The notes: generated by a model not told the origin, from the sequence alone. Positions 54,555-63,297 are shown, counted from the first letter of the stretch. The stretch: DNA of 64,000 nt from Solirubrobacter soli DSM 22325 (GCF_000423665.1 NZ_KE384071.1:186001-250000); one strand, 5' to 3'. Made by a program: numbers and translations.

Positions 54555-54583
54555 CCACCTAAAGGGTCAGACCCCTTAGGTGG
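54555..54583. repeat. Palindromic repeat copy C
   Basis: Arms CCACCTAAAGGGTC (54555-54568) and GACCCCTTAGGTGG (54570-54583) around a central A, 13 of 14 pairs. It has a GGTCAGACC-type core in place of GGCCAGGCC of copies A and B. It begins four bases after the small helical gene's stop. Confidence 0.8.
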
Positions 54584-54588
54584 GCTTT

Positions 54589-54614
54589 ACCTAAAGGGTC
54601 TGACCCCTTAAGGT
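54589..54614. repeat. Palindromic repeat copy D
   Basis: Arms ACCTAAAGGGTC (54589-54600) and GACCCCTTAAGGT (54602-54614) around a central T, imperfect with one bulge and one mismatch. It lies five bases after copy C and 20 bases before the next gene's GTG, so the pair fills the gap between two same-direction genes. The less regular arms suggest decay. Confidence 0.72.
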
Positions 54615-54634
54615 CTCACGAGCCATGTACGGGT

Positions 54635-55972
54635 GTGCGCCGCGCTGTCGTCCTGCTCGTGGTACTCGCCGGCTGTGGCTCGTCGAAGGCGCCTGAGGCG
54701 TCGAAGCAGCGAGCCACGGCGGTCCCCACCCCCGTGCCGGAGCTGACCGCGGCGCACGCCTGCGGCAAGGCCACGTGCGCGACGCTGAAGGTGCCGCTGG
54801 ACCGCTCGAAGCCGGGTGGGGAGACGCTGTCGTTGAAGGTCGCGGTGGAGGGCGAGGACACCGCGCCCGTGTTCGTCTTCCTCAGCGGCGGCCCGGGCGA
54901 GCCGGGCGTGCCGTTCATCACGCGCGTGCGCAAATGGCTCGGCCCCACCGCGGACACGGTGCGCATCGTCGCCTTCGACCAGCGCGGCACCGGCGGCGCC
55001 GCGCTCGACTGCCCCGACCTGCAGAAGGAGATGGGCGCCTCGGACCTGACGCCGCCGACCGAGGACGCGGTCACCGGGTGCGCGACCGATCTCGGCGACC
55101 GCCGCCAGTTCTTCACCACCGCGGACACCGTCGACGACCTCGAAGCCCTGCGGATCGCGCTCAAGGCCGACAAGCTCGCGCTCGACGGCATCTCCTACGG
55201 CACGTACACGGCGCAGCGCTACGCACTCGCCTACCCGAAGCGGGTCGCGGCGCTCGTGCTGGACAGCGTCGTGCCCGCCGAGGGCTCGAGCATGCTCGCC
55301 ACGACCCAGATGGACGCCGCGAGCCGGATCTTCGGCCCCAGCACGACCAAGGCGATCGCGAAGGTCGTCAAGGACCAGCGCCTCGGCCCGCAACTGCTCG
55401 ACATGCTCACCGCGCTGTCGGTGGGCGCGCCCCGCGACCAGGGGTATATCGACGCGATCCACCAGGCCGCCGCCGGCGACGACGCGTCGCTGCAGCGCTG
55501 GCTGACCGGCGTCGGCAAGGTCGTGCACCGCTGGCCGGCCGATCAGCTCAGCCAGGGCCTGCACGCCAGCACCCTGTGCGCCGACTGGCCCGCGCCGTGG
55601 GGGGACGCCTCCGCGCCGGAGAACGGGCGCGAGGAGGCGGTGAACGCCGCCGCGGACAAGCTCACCGAGGCGGACATGTACCCGTTCGACCGCGGGACGG
55701 CGACCGGCAACGGCTTCGTGCTGCAGTGCCGGTACTGGCCGCCGGTGAGCGTCGCCAAGCCCGCGGGGCCGCAGGACCTCCCGAACGTCCCCACGCTGCT
55801 GCTCAACGGCGACCGCGATCTCTCCACCCCGTACGAGTGGGCCAAGCAGGCGCTGACGCACGCACCCGGCGGCAAGCTGATCATCGTCAAGGGCGCCGGC
55901 CACGACGTGCAGGACCAGGGCGACCCGAAGGCGCTGGCCGCCGTGCGGCGGCTCGTAGCATCCGCCGGGTGA
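54635..55972 (+). CDS. Secreted alpha/beta hydrolase, TAP-like lipoprotein
   Basis: A 445-residue lipoprotein (lipobox VLAGCGS, Cys14). Alpha/beta hydrolase with oxyanion stretch FLSGGPGEPG, nucleophile Ser in DGISYGTYTAQ, acid Asp in LLNGDRDLSTP and His in KGAGHDVQ. The layout (hydrolase core, helical cap, C-terminal TAP-like part) matches the tripeptidyl-aminopeptidase/SlpD family of Actinobacteria. LSGGPGEPG is the prolyl-peptidase type oxyanion hole. GTG 54635 is chosen because the lipobox follows at the right distance. The stop overlaps the nitroreductase GTG. Confidence 0.9.
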   Translation: MRRAVVLLVVLAGCGSSKAPEASKQRATAVPTPVPELTAAHACGKATCATLKVPLDRSKPGGETLSLKVAVEGEDTAPVFVFLSGGPGEPGVPFITRVRKWLGPTADTVRIVAFDQRGTGGAALDCPDLQKEMGASDLTPPTEDAVTGCATDLGDRRQFFTTADTVDDLEALRIALKADKLALDGISYGTYTAQRYALAYPKRVAALVLDSVVPAEGSSMLATTQMDAASRIFGPSTTKAIAKVVKDQRLGPQLLDMLTALSVGAPRDQGYIDAIHQAAAGDDASLQRWLTGVGKVVHRWPADQLSQGLHASTLCADWPAPWGDASAPENGREEAVNAAADKLTEADMYPFDRGTATGNGFVLQCRYWPPVSVAKPAGPQDLPNVPTLLLNGDRDLSTPYEWAKQALTHAPGGKLIIVKGAGHDVQDQGDPKALAAVRRLVASAG

Positions 55973-56484
55973 TCGACGACCTGATCCGCACCCGCCGCAC
56001 GCACAAGGCGTTCGGCCCCGACCCCGTCCCGCACGACGTCCTGCTCGAGCTGTTCGAGCTCGCGCGCTGGGCGCCAAACCATCACGTGACCGATCCCTGG
56101 CGCTTCCGCGTGCTCGGCCCGAACGCCCGCGAGGCGCTCAAGCAGGCCGCCGACGAGGCCAAGCCGGGCAGCGGGTCCAAGCTGGACCGCGCGCCCACGC
56201 TGATCGCCGCCAGCGCCAAGCAGACCGGCGACAGCGCGCAGGATCACGAGGACGTCCTCGCCACCGCGGTCGCGTCCTACATCGTCCTGCTCGGCGCCCA
56301 CGCCCGCGGCCTCGCCGGCTACTGGCGCACCGTCCCGGTGATGGAGTCGCAAGCCGGCCGCGCCGCGCTGAGCATCCCCGCCGACGAGCTGCCGATCGGC
56401 CTGCTGCACCTCGGCGACCCGCGCCAAGAGCAGCGCGTCCCGGACCGCGCGCCGGTCGAGGAGTTCGCGTTCTTCCTGCCGTAG
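55969..56484 (+). CDS. Nitroreductase family protein
   Basis: A 171-residue FMN-dependent oxidoreductase: IRTRRTHKAFGPDPVP at the N-terminus (FMN phosphate contact), ELARWAPNHHVTDPWRF (family NHH-x-x-PWRF), ATAVASYIVLLGAHARGLAGYW in the dimer helix and IGLLHLGDPRQE near the end. It is closest by eye to small YdjA-like nitroreductases. The GTG start overlaps the hydrolase stop (GTGA), coupling it to the lipoprotein hydrolase, though the functional link is not obvious. Confidence 0.9.
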   Translation: MIDDLIRTRRTHKAFGPDPVPHDVLLELFELARWAPNHHVTDPWRFRVLGPNAREALKQAADEAKPGSGSKLDRAPTLIAASAKQTGDSAQDHEDVLATAVASYIVLLGAHARGLAGYWRTVPVMESQAGRAALSIPADELPIGLLHLGDPRQEQRVPDRAPVEEFAFFLP

Positions 56485-56502
56485 CTGGGTAAGCCGTCCG
56501 GC

Positions 56503-57267
56503 ATGGCCCCGCGCTCGATCTGGAACGGCACGATCGTGTTCGGGCTCGTCACCGTCCCGGTCAAGGTCTACTCGGCGACCGAGTCCAAGAGCATCCACTT
56601 CCATCAGGTCCATCTCAAGGACGGCGCCCGCATCGAGCACCGCCGCGTGTGCCCGAAGCACGACGAAGAGGTCGACAAGGACGAGATCGTCATGGGCTAC
56701 GAGCTCTCCGACGGCTCGTTCGTGGAGCTCACCAAGGACGAGATCGCGGCGGCGGCGGGCGGGCGCTCGAAGCTGATCGACGTCGAGCACTTCGTCGCGG
56801 GCGAGCAGATCGACCCCGCCTTCTACGACAAGACCTACTACCTCGGCGCCGGCGACGACGGGGAGGCCGCCTACCGCCTGCTGCGCAAGGCCTTGGAGCA
56901 GTCCGGCAAGGTCGCGATCGCCCGCTGGACCTTCCACGACCGCGAGCGGCTGGTCGCGATCCGCCCGCTGGACAAGATCCTCAGCCTGCAGGTCATGAAC
57001 TTCCACGACGAGGTCGTGCAGGTCGACGACCTGGATCTCCCGAGCCCGCAGCGCAACCCGTCCGACAAGGAGATCGAGATGGCGGGGAAGCTCGTCAAGT
57101 CGCTCGCGGCGAAGTTCGAGCCGGAGAGCTACGAGGACACCTATCGGGAGGCGGTCCTCGACGTCATCGCGCGCAAGGCCAAGGGCGAGGAGATCGTCGA
57201 GGCGCCCGAGGAGACCAAGCAGCAGGACGCCGACGACCTGATGGCGGCGCTGGAGGCGAGCCTCTAG
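56503..57267 (+). CDS. ku: Non-homologous end-joining protein Ku (first copy)
   Basis: A 254-residue bacterial Ku. MAPRSIWNGTIVFGLVTVPVKVYSATE is the family opening, VHLKDGARIEHRRVCPKHDEEV the central beta region, and YLGAGDDGEAAYRLLRKALEQSGKVAIARW the conserved core. The short C-terminal Lys/Asp/Glu tail (EETKQQDADDLMAALEASL) is typical. Homodimers thread onto broken DNA ends and recruit LigD. No ligD gene is in the window. A second, different ku gene starts two bases after the stop. Confidence 0.96.
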   Translation: MAPRSIWNGTIVFGLVTVPVKVYSATESKSIHFHQVHLKDGARIEHRRVCPKHDEEVDKDEIVMGYELSDGSFVELTKDEIAAAAGGRSKLIDVEHFVAGEQIDPAFYDKTYYLGAGDDGEAAYRLLRKALEQSGKVAIARWTFHDRERLVAIRPLDKILSLQVMNFHDEVVQVDDLDLPSPQRNPSDKEIEMAGKLVKSLAAKFEPESYEDTYREAVLDVIARKAKGEEIVEAPEETKQQDADDLMAALEASL

Positions 57268-57269
57268 CC

Positions 57270-58058
57270 ATGCCCCGCCCGCTCTGGTCCGGCTCGCTCA
57301 ACTTCGGCCTGGTCAACGTGCCCGTGCGCCTGACCAGCGCGGTGCGCGACCTCGACCTGCACTTCCGCCAGCTGCACGCGAAGGACGACACGCCGGTCGA
57401 GACCCGCCGCGTCTGCTCCGAGGAGGGCGTCGAGGTCGACTACGAGGACATCGGCAACGAGTACGAGGGCACGATCGTCACCGACGCCGAGCTCGCCGCC
57501 GCCGACCCGAAGAAGACCAAGACGATCGAGATCGAGGCGTTCGTCGCACTGGACGAGATCGACCCGATCTACTTCGACCACCCGTACTACCTCGTCCCCG
57601 CGGGCGAGACCGACGGCACGGTGCGCGCCTACCGGCTGCTGGCCGAGGTGATGGGCCGCACCGACCGCGCCGCGCTCGGGCGCTTCGTCCTGCGCAGCAA
57701 GGAGTACCTGGTCGCGATCCGCGCCCGTGACCAGGCGCTGACGCTCGAGACGATGCGCTTCCACGACGAGGTCCGCCCCACCGACGGCATCCCGGGCGCC
57801 GGCGGGCGCACGAAGAAGGCCGAGGTCGACCGCGCGCTGAAGATGATCGACGCGATGACCGTCGACTGGGACCCCGCCAACTACGACGACGAGTACCGCA
57901 AGCGGCTCCAGGCTGTCGTGCGCAAGAAGCGCAAGGGCGGCGCGGTCACCGCGCCCAAGGAGGACCGCAAGGCCGCCGAGCCCGTCGCGGACCTGATGGC
58001 CGCGCTCGAGGAGACGCTGAACAAGATCGAGAAGGGAGAGCCGGTCGGGGTCCGTTAG
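57270..58058 (+). CDS. ku: Non-homologous end-joining protein Ku (second copy)
   Basis: A 262-residue Ku paralog: MPRPLWSGSLNFGLVNVPVRLTSAV opening, LHFRQLHAKDDTPVETRRVCSEEGVEVDYEDI, YLVPAGETDGTVRAYRLLAEVMGRTDRAALGRFVLR. The C-terminus is more basic than the first copy (KKRKGGAVTAPKEDRK) and may add DNA binding. The two copies share family motifs but are clearly divergent (DYEDI and KKTKTIEIEAF against DKDEI and RSKLIDVEHF), so they are old paralogs, possibly forming a heterodimer. ATG two bases after the first ku stop. Confidence 0.95.
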   Translation: MPRPLWSGSLNFGLVNVPVRLTSAVRDLDLHFRQLHAKDDTPVETRRVCSEEGVEVDYEDIGNEYEGTIVTDAELAAADPKKTKTIEIEAFVALDEIDPIYFDHPYYLVPAGETDGTVRAYRLLAEVMGRTDRAALGRFVLRSKEYLVAIRARDQALTLETMRFHDEVRPTDGIPGAGGRTKKAEVDRALKMIDAMTVDWDPANYDDEYRKRLQAVVRKKRKGGAVTAPKEDRKAAEPVADLMAALEETLNKIEKGEPVGVR

Positions 58059-58064
58059 ATTCGC

Positions 58065-58949
58065 GTGACCTTGCGCGCGCTCATCTTCGCCTCACTGCTG
58101 GTGCTGTGCGCCGCCGCTCCCGCCCACGCGGCCGACACGGCCGACACGGCCCTGCGGACCTTCGACAAGACGGACATCGGAACGCTCGACGGCTACCGCG
58201 ACCGCGTCGCGTGGACAGAGGCGAACGGGACGCTGTGGACCGTCGAGGCCGGCGCCGCCGTCCAGGTGGACGTCAAGCGCGTCGACGGGATCGACGTCGC
58301 CGCCGGGCCCGACGGCCGGCCGGTCGCGGTCTATGAGCGCGGGTCGAAGTTCTACCTCTACGACTTCGCCGCCAAGCGCGAGCGAAGGATCAAGAGCCCC
58401 GGCAAGGTCCAGAACTGGGCGTTCTGGAAGGACCGGTTCGCGGTGATCCGCGACGGCCGGCTGCAGATCGTCCCGCAAGGCGGGAAGGCGCGCGACGTCG
58501 GTCGCGCCAAGAGCCTCGCCGGCAACTCGATCGACTTCAACGGTGTCGGCGTCGCGTACGTCAACGAGTTCATCCGCGATGACGAGGACGTCGAGGAGTT
58601 CGAGCTCGCCTACTGGCCGGCGACCGGCCCAGGAGCCGGCCGGATCGTGATGCGCGTGGCCCACGGCGCGTCCGGGGACACGTCGCTCGCCGGGGCGGTG
58701 TTGTCGCCGACGAAGGCCTACGCGACACAGCGCGGCGGCGAGTTCGGCGGCCCGTACCGGCTGTGGCGCGTCGACCTCAAGAGCGGCAAGAAGCACTACG
58801 CGGGGCTGCCGGCCGGCGCGAACCTGGCGGTTCCGCTCGGGGCCGAGCAGGCGGTCGCCTACGTGTGTCCGCCCGAGGACGACTTCGACGAGGACGACGC
58901 CGAGCAGCCGTGCCGGCTCATCCTGCGGAGCGTGACCTGGCGCCGGTGA
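58065..58949 (+). CDS. Secreted protein, beta-propeller-like, unknown
   Basis: A 294-residue exported protein with signal peptide (1-22, ending AHAA). The remainder alternates short beta strands (RVAWTEANGTLWTV, RPVAVYERGSKFYLYDF, DRFAVIRDGRLQIV, KAYATQRGGEFGGPYRLWRV) that look like four or five propeller blades without strict motifs. A late acidic cluster (PPEDDFDEDDAEQPC) lies between two Cys (CPPED and QPCRL) that could form a disulfide. GTG start, no ribosome site visible. Its end overlaps the convergent regulator by 32 bases. Confidence 0.8.
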   Translation: MTLRALIFASLLVLCAAAPAHAADTADTALRTFDKTDIGTLDGYRDRVAWTEANGTLWTVEAGAAVQVDVKRVDGIDVAAGPDGRPVAVYERGSKFYLYDFAAKRERRIKSPGKVQNWAFWKDRFAVIRDGRLQIVPQGGKARDVGRAKSLAGNSIDFNGVGVAYVNEFIRDDEDVEEFELAYWPATGPGAGRIVMRVAHGASGDTSLAGAVLSPTKAYATQRGGEFGGPYRLWRVDLKSGKKHYAGLPAGANLAVPLGAEQAVAYVCPPEDDFDEDDAEQPCRLILRSVTWRR

Positions 58950-59646
58950 GGCTCGAGTCCAGCGGCGGCGGGTCGCCGGCCAGCACCCAGTGGCGGCCGG
59001 AGCGGCGCAGGCGCCCTTCCTCCGCCAGCCGCGTCAGCGCGCCCGACACCGACGGACGGCGCGCGCCCGCCAGGTGGCTCAACACCTCGTGGGTCAGCGG
59101 CAGGTCCAGGTGAACGCCGTCGGCGTGGACCTTGCCGAAGCGGTCGGCCAGATCCCAGAAGAGCATCCACAGCCGCTCGTCGAGCCGCGGCTGCTGCGCG
59201 ATCGCCATCGCGATCACGAGCCGCAGCGAGCGCATCAACGCCCGCCCGGCCAGCTCGGCGCCGATCTGCGGCCACGCGGCGGCCCGCGCGGTCCAGCGCG
59301 GGTCGAGCACGGCCACGCGCGCGGGCGAGACCACGCGGAACGCCCAGTCGACCTCGAGCGTCGAGTCGCCGGCGTCGTGCTGCCAGGGGCGTAGGAGGTC
59401 GCCCGGGCCGAGCAGCTCGGCCGCGTGCCGACCCTCGATCCCGGCGCGCCGCAGCATCAGCCCTTCGAGCACCAGCAGGCCGTAGCCGCCGCGGAAGGAC
59501 TCGGAGTCGACCGGCTCGGTCCAGCTGCCCACGTCGAACTCGATCGTGGCCGCACCCGTCGCCTGACGCGCCTGCGCGCGCTGCTCGATCGGGATCAGGT
59601 CGGCCAATGCGGTATCGACGTCGAGCACGTTGACCGGATCGCTCAC
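58918..59646 (-). CDS. Crp/Fnr-like transcriptional regulator
   Basis: A 242-residue protein. N-terminal cyclic-nucleotide-binding-like beta roll (about 30-130), a dimer helix (135-165, GRALMRSLRLVIAMAIAQQPRLDERLWMLFWDLADRFG) and a C-terminal winged helix (170-230, PLTHEVLSHLAGARRPSVSGALTRLAEEGRLRR). The beta roll lacks the RxxLxxE-type phosphate pocket of cAMP-binding Crp and has no Fnr Cys cluster, so its ligand is unknown. GTG start; the first five residues precede a divergent NAD(P)-binding gene. Confidence 0.87.
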   Translation of the reverse strand: MSDPVNVLDVDTALADLIPIEQRAQARQATGAATIEFDVGSWTEPVDSESFRGGYGLLVLEGLMLRRAGIEGRHAAELLGPGDLLRPWQHDAGDSTLEVDWAFRVVSPARVAVLDPRWTARAAAWPQIGAELAGRALMRSLRLVIAMAIAQQPRLDERLWMLFWDLADRFGKVHADGVHLDLPLTHEVLSHLAGARRPSVSGALTRLAEEGRLRRSGRHWVLAGDPPPLDSSLTGARSRSAG

Positions 59647-59684
59647 TGCTCCGGTTCTAGCAGCAACCGGACAAAATGGTCCGC

Positions 59685-60326
59685 ATGGACGTTCTCGTCG
59701 CCGGAGGTCACGGGCAGATCGCCCGCCGCCTCCTGAGGCTGCTGGCCCAGCGCGGAGACATCGCGCGCGGCCTGATCCGCAACCCCGACCACGCCGCCGA
59801 CCTCGAGGCCGACGGCGCCCAGCCAGTGCTCTGCGACCTCGAGCGCGACGACGTGCGCCCGCACGTCGCCGGCGCCGACGCGATCGTGTTCGCCGCGGGC
59901 GCCGGGCCCGGCAGCGGCGCCGCGCGCAAGCAGACCATGGACCTCGGCGGGGCGGTCAAGTGCATCGAGGCGGCGAAGGAGGTGGGCGTCGAGCGCTTCC
60001 TGATGGTCTCGAGCATGGGGACGCTCGAGATCGACCCGGACAGCCCGATGCGTCCCTACCTCGAGGCCAAGCGCGACGCCGACCTCGCGCTGCAGGACTC
60101 AGGACTGCGATGGACGATCGTTCGACCAGGAGGGCTGACCAACGATCCGGGCACCGGAAGGGTCGCGCTCGCGCCGCGGCTCGCATACGGCCAAGTGACG
60201 CGCGACGACGTCGCCGCGGTGCTGCTCGCGTGCCTGGGCGCGGACAACACCGTGCACGGCGCGTTCGACCTGCTCAATGGACCAGACCCGATCGAAGACG
60301 CCGTTCTCTCATTTACAAGTCGTTAG
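59685..60326 (+). CDS. NAD(P)-binding short-chain dehydrogenase-like (NmrA/SDR_a5)
   Basis: A 213-residue protein with Rossmann motif VLVAGGHGQIARRLL at the N-terminus, AIVFAAGAGPGSG, FLMVSSMGT and a YLEAKRDAD segment in place of YxxxK. The family includes YwnB/YhfK-like and flavin-reductase-type SDRs. I start at ATG 59685, next to the first strand; ATG 59676 three codons earlier is also possible. Divergent from the Crp/Fnr-like gene with about 30 bases between, suggesting shared control. Substrate unknown. Confidence 0.88.
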   Translation: MDVLVAGGHGQIARRLLRLLAQRGDIARGLIRNPDHAADLEADGAQPVLCDLERDDVRPHVAGADAIVFAAGAGPGSGAARKQTMDLGGAVKCIEAAKEVGVERFLMVSSMGTLEIDPDSPMRPYLEAKRDADLALQDSGLRWTIVRPGGLTNDPGTGRVALAPRLAYGQVTRDDVAAVLLACLGADNTVHGAFDLLNGPDPIEDAVLSFTSR

Positions 60327-60336
60327 CGTCTTCGGC

Positions 60337-61488
60337 ATGCAGCGTCGCATCCTCACCGGGATCCTCTTCTTCGCCATCGCCGCGCCGGCCAGCGCCGCGG
60401 TCGACAACGGTCCCGCCGGGGACGCGTTCTACACCCCGCCCTCGAAGCTCCCCAGCGGGCACGGCGCGCCGATCTGGCAGCGCAAGCTGACCGGGCCGGC
60501 CGCGCTCAAGAGCGCGAAGGCCAACACGCTCCTGCTCTACACCTCGACCGGGATCGACGGCAAGACCGTCGCGGTCTCGGGCGACGTGGCGGTCCCGAAG
60601 GGCAAGGCGCCCAAGGGCGGCTGGCCGGTGATCACGTGGGCGCACGGGACCGTCGGCATCGCCGACGCGTGCGCCCCGAGCAAGATCGGCACCCAGGCCA
60701 ACTACGACAGCCCGCTGCTCAACCGCTGGCTGAAGGCCGGCTACGCCGTCGTGCGCACCGACTACGAGGGCCTCGGGACGCCCGGGCCGCACCCGTACCT
60801 GATCGGGGACTCCGAGGGCCGCAGCACGCTCGACATGGTCAACGCCGCGCGCAAGCTCAACCCGGACATCGGAAAGAACCTCGTCATCGCCGGCCACTCC
60901 CAGGGCGGCCAGGCCGCGCTCTTCGCCGCCTCGCTGGTCAAGAAGGTCGCGCCGCAGCTCAAGCTCAAGGGGACGGTCGCGTTCGCCCCGGTCAGCCACC
61001 TCAGCCAGCAGTCGACGCTGCTGACCGCGCTCACCAGCCCGGGCGGCCTGGCGCCGCTGGCGGCGATGATCCTGCGCGGCGTGGACATCGCCAACCCGGC
61101 GCTGAACGTCCAGAGCTACCTGTCGGACCCGGCCAAGGCGCTCTACCCGCAGATCGACGAGCGCTGCCTGGACGCGCTCGGCAAGCCGGACTCGTTCGGC
61201 TCGATCTCGCCCGCGGGCCTGGTCAAGGAAGGCGCCGACATCGCCCCGATCACTTCCGCGTTGAAGGCCGACGACGATCCGGACACCCTGAAGATCTCCG
61301 GCCCGGTGCTGATCGAGCAGGGCAAGGCCGACACGACGGTGCTCCCGAACTTCACCAACGCGCTGACCACGAGCCTGAAGGCGAAGGTGACCTACAAGAC
61401 CTACGACGGCGTCAACCACGCCGGCGCGGTCGTCGATTCCAAGCCCGCCGCGGACGCGACGGACTTCATCAAGTCCAAGCTCGGCTAG
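60337..61488 (+). CDS. Secreted lipase-like alpha/beta hydrolase (LIP family)
   Basis: A 383-residue exported protein: signal peptide (1-21, ending ASA), then an alpha/beta hydrolase with WAHGTVG oxyanion loop, nucleophile Ser in IAGHSQGGQAALFAA, Asp in EQGKADTTV and His in YDGVNHAGAV. It resembles secreted triacylglycerol lipase/LIP proteins of Actinobacteria. ATG 60337 is 7 bases after TAGCGT (60324-60329), a possible -10 box that overlaps the previous gene's stop; the transcript would be leaderless. Confidence 0.9.
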   Translation: MQRRILTGILFFAIAAPASAAVDNGPAGDAFYTPPSKLPSGHGAPIWQRKLTGPAALKSAKANTLLLYTSTGIDGKTVAVSGDVAVPKGKAPKGGWPVITWAHGTVGIADACAPSKIGTQANYDSPLLNRWLKAGYAVVRTDYEGLGTPGPHPYLIGDSEGRSTLDMVNAARKLNPDIGKNLVIAGHSQGGQAALFAASLVKKVAPQLKLKGTVAFAPVSHLSQQSTLLTALTSPGGLAPLAAMILRGVDIANPALNVQSYLSDPAKALYPQIDERCLDALGKPDSFGSISPAGLVKEGADIAPITSALKADDDPDTLKISGPVLIEQGKADTTVLPNFTNALTTSLKAKVTYKTYDGVNHAGAVVDSKPAADATDFIKSKLG

Positions 61489-62321
61489 AGGCCGGCGGCG
61501 CGGGCGATCGAGGAGATGTAGCCGGCGGCGGAGGCGGGACGGTCCTCCGCCTCCTTCTCCAGTGCCTTGTTGATCGCCTTCGCCACGGCGGGGGTGATGT
61601 CGCCGCGCTTCTGCTCGGAGAGATCCGGCGGCTCCTCCTGCAGGTGGGCGAAGAGCACGCGCATCGACGGGCGCCCGCCGAACGGCGGCGTGCCGGTGAG
61701 GCACTCGTGGATCATGCAGCCGAGGGCGTAGATATCGGTCGCCGCGCTGACCTCTTCGCCGCGGATCTGCTCAGGCGCCATGTAATCAAGCGAACCCAGA
61801 GCCTGACCCGGGCGGGTGAGGTTGGACGCCTGGCTGTCCTTGGCCAGGCCGAAGTCGGTGACGTACGCCGTCTCGCCGTCGAGCAGGATGTTGCCCGGCT
61901 TGATGTCGCGATGGACGAGCCCCGAGGCGTGCAGCGCGTCGATCCCCTCGGCCGGCCCGCGCAGGAGCTTGACCGTCGTCGCGAGGTTGAGCGAGCCCTC
62001 CTTGACCAGGCGGTCATGGAGCGAGCCGCCCGCGATCAGGGCCTGGACGAGGTACGGCAGGCCGCCTTCCTCGCCCGCGCCGAGCACGGGTACGACGTGC
62101 GGGTGCGAGATCTTCTGCGCCGCGGCGACCTCACGCTGGAAGCGCCGGACGAAGACCTCGTCCTGCGAGAGCTCGGTCGTGACGACCTTGATCGCCACGG
62201 GGTCGCCGCCATCCGCGACGCCCTCAAAGACGACCCCCATCCGGCCACGCCCAATGGTCCTGGTGATCCGGTAGGGGCCTACGGAATCGCCCGGCCTGGG
62301 CTCGAGTGCAATCTCAGGCAT
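61485..62321 (-). CDS. Soluble Ser/Thr protein kinase
   Basis: A 278-residue eukaryote-like kinase. Gly loop IGRGRMGVV, Lys in AIKVV, HRDIKPGN catalytic loop (LVHRDIKPGNILL), DFGLA metal motif, SLDYMAPEQ activation-segment end, DIYALGCMIHECLTGTPPF. No transmembrane helix or PASTA sensor domain; the protein ends with the kinase fold. I use ATG 62321 just before the kinase domain; a GTG 81 bases upstream adds an odd tail. The stop shares four bases with the end of the convergent lipase gene. It is divergent from a second kinase. Confidence 0.9.
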   Translation of the reverse strand: MPEIALEPRPGDSVGPYRITRTIGRGRMGVVFEGVADGGDPVAIKVVTTELSQDEVFVRRFQREVAAAQKISHPHVVPVLGAGEEGGLPYLVQALIAGGSLHDRLVKEGSLNLATTVKLLRGPAEGIDALHASGLVHRDIKPGNILLDGETAYVTDFGLAKDSQASNLTRPGQALGSLDYMAPEQIRGEEVSAATDIYALGCMIHECLTGTPPFGGRPSMRVLFAHLQEEPPDLSEQKRGDITPAVAKAINKALEKEAEDRPASAAGYISSIARAAGL

Positions 62322-62422
62322 ACGAGCGGGCGAAGCATATCCGCTCGACGTGAGGTCCAGCATCACCACCCGACAAACGGTCAGGCGCGACTTGCGGCTC
62401 ACCGGTAAAGCCGAGAGACTAG

Positions 62423-63280
62423 ATGCCGATCTCGCTTATGGACAAGCCAATGCTCGGTGACTACAGGATCGAGGGGATCGTAGGTGTGGGGCGCATGGGC
62501 GTCGTATATCTGGCGATCGACCGCATCACGGGACGCGCTGTCGCGTTGAAGGTGCTGCGTGACGACGTCTCGATCGATCCCGTGTACCGCGAGCGCTTCC
62601 GGCGCGAGGGCGAGCTGCTGGCCTCGCTCAGCCACCCGCACATCATCCCGATCCACGGGATGGGCGAGGTCGACGGCGAGCTGTTCATCGCCAGCCGCCT
62701 GGTCTCCTCGACGCTGCGCAACGCGATCGTGGCCGGGCCGATCCCGGTGGACACCGCGATGAGGATGCTCGCGTGCGTGGCGAGCGCGCTCGACGCCGCC
62801 CACGCGGTCGGGGTCGTCCACCGCGACGTCAAGCCCGCCAACGTCCTCGTCGACCCCGGCCTGGGCGACGTCTTCCTCGGCGACTTCGGCCTCGCGCGCG
62901 ATCCTGAGGGCGAGGCGCTGACCGCCCCCGGGCAGGTCCTGGGGACGATCGACTACATGGCCCCCGAGCTGCTCGACGGGGAACGCGTGGGCGCCGCGAC
63001 CGACATCTACGGCCTCGCCTGTCTCGCGATCGAGACGTTGACCGGTACCGTCCCGTATCTGCGCGACACTGACGCCGCCACCATGTACGCCCACATCGTC
63101 GAACCCCCGCCCAGCGTGTCCGAGCGTCGGCCCGAGCTGCCGAAGGCGCTCGACGACGTGCTGGCGACCGGCATGTCGAAGGATCCCGACGAGCGCCAGG
63201 CCACTGCGGGCGGCCTGGTCGTCGAGATGCTCGGCGCGATGAACATGCCGGCTCCCGACTGCCTGGCAGAAGCCGCTTAG
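62423..63280 (+). CDS. Soluble Ser/Thr protein kinase
   Basis: A 285-residue kinase: VGVGRMGVVYLA, LKVLRDDVS, VVHRDVKPANVLVD, GDFGLARDPEGE, TIDYMAPELLDGE, TDIYGLACLAIETLTGTVPYL. All catalytic residues (Lys, HRD Asp, DFG Asp) are present. No transmembrane segment. The C-terminus (AMNMPAPDCLAEAA) has no extra domain. About 100 bases separate it from the divergent kinase; a third kinase follows 17 bases downstream in the same direction. Confidence 0.92.
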   Translation: MPISLMDKPMLGDYRIEGIVGVGRMGVVYLAIDRITGRAVALKVLRDDVSIDPVYRERFRREGELLASLSHPHIIPIHGMGEVDGELFIASRLVSSTLRNAIVAGPIPVDTAMRMLACVASALDAAHAVGVVHRDVKPANVLVDPGLGDVFLGDFGLARDPEGEALTAPGQVLGTIDYMAPELLDGERVGAATDIYGLACLAIETLTGTVPYLRDTDAATMYAHIVEPPPSVSERRPELPKALDDVLATGMSKDPDERQATAGGLVVEMLGAMNMPAPDCLAEAA

Positions 63281-63297
63281 GGGGACGAACCGAGCAC

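Noticed and set aside
54555..54614. Two adjacent repeats considered as a CRISPR-like or attachment-site array
   Set aside because: Units are palindromic and separated by only five bases, with no spacers, cas genes or integrase nearby.
54625..54634. ATG at 54625 as start of the TAP-like hydrolase
   Set aside because: It is in a different frame from the lipobox and hydrolase; GTG 54635 is in frame and gives a proper lipoprotein signal.
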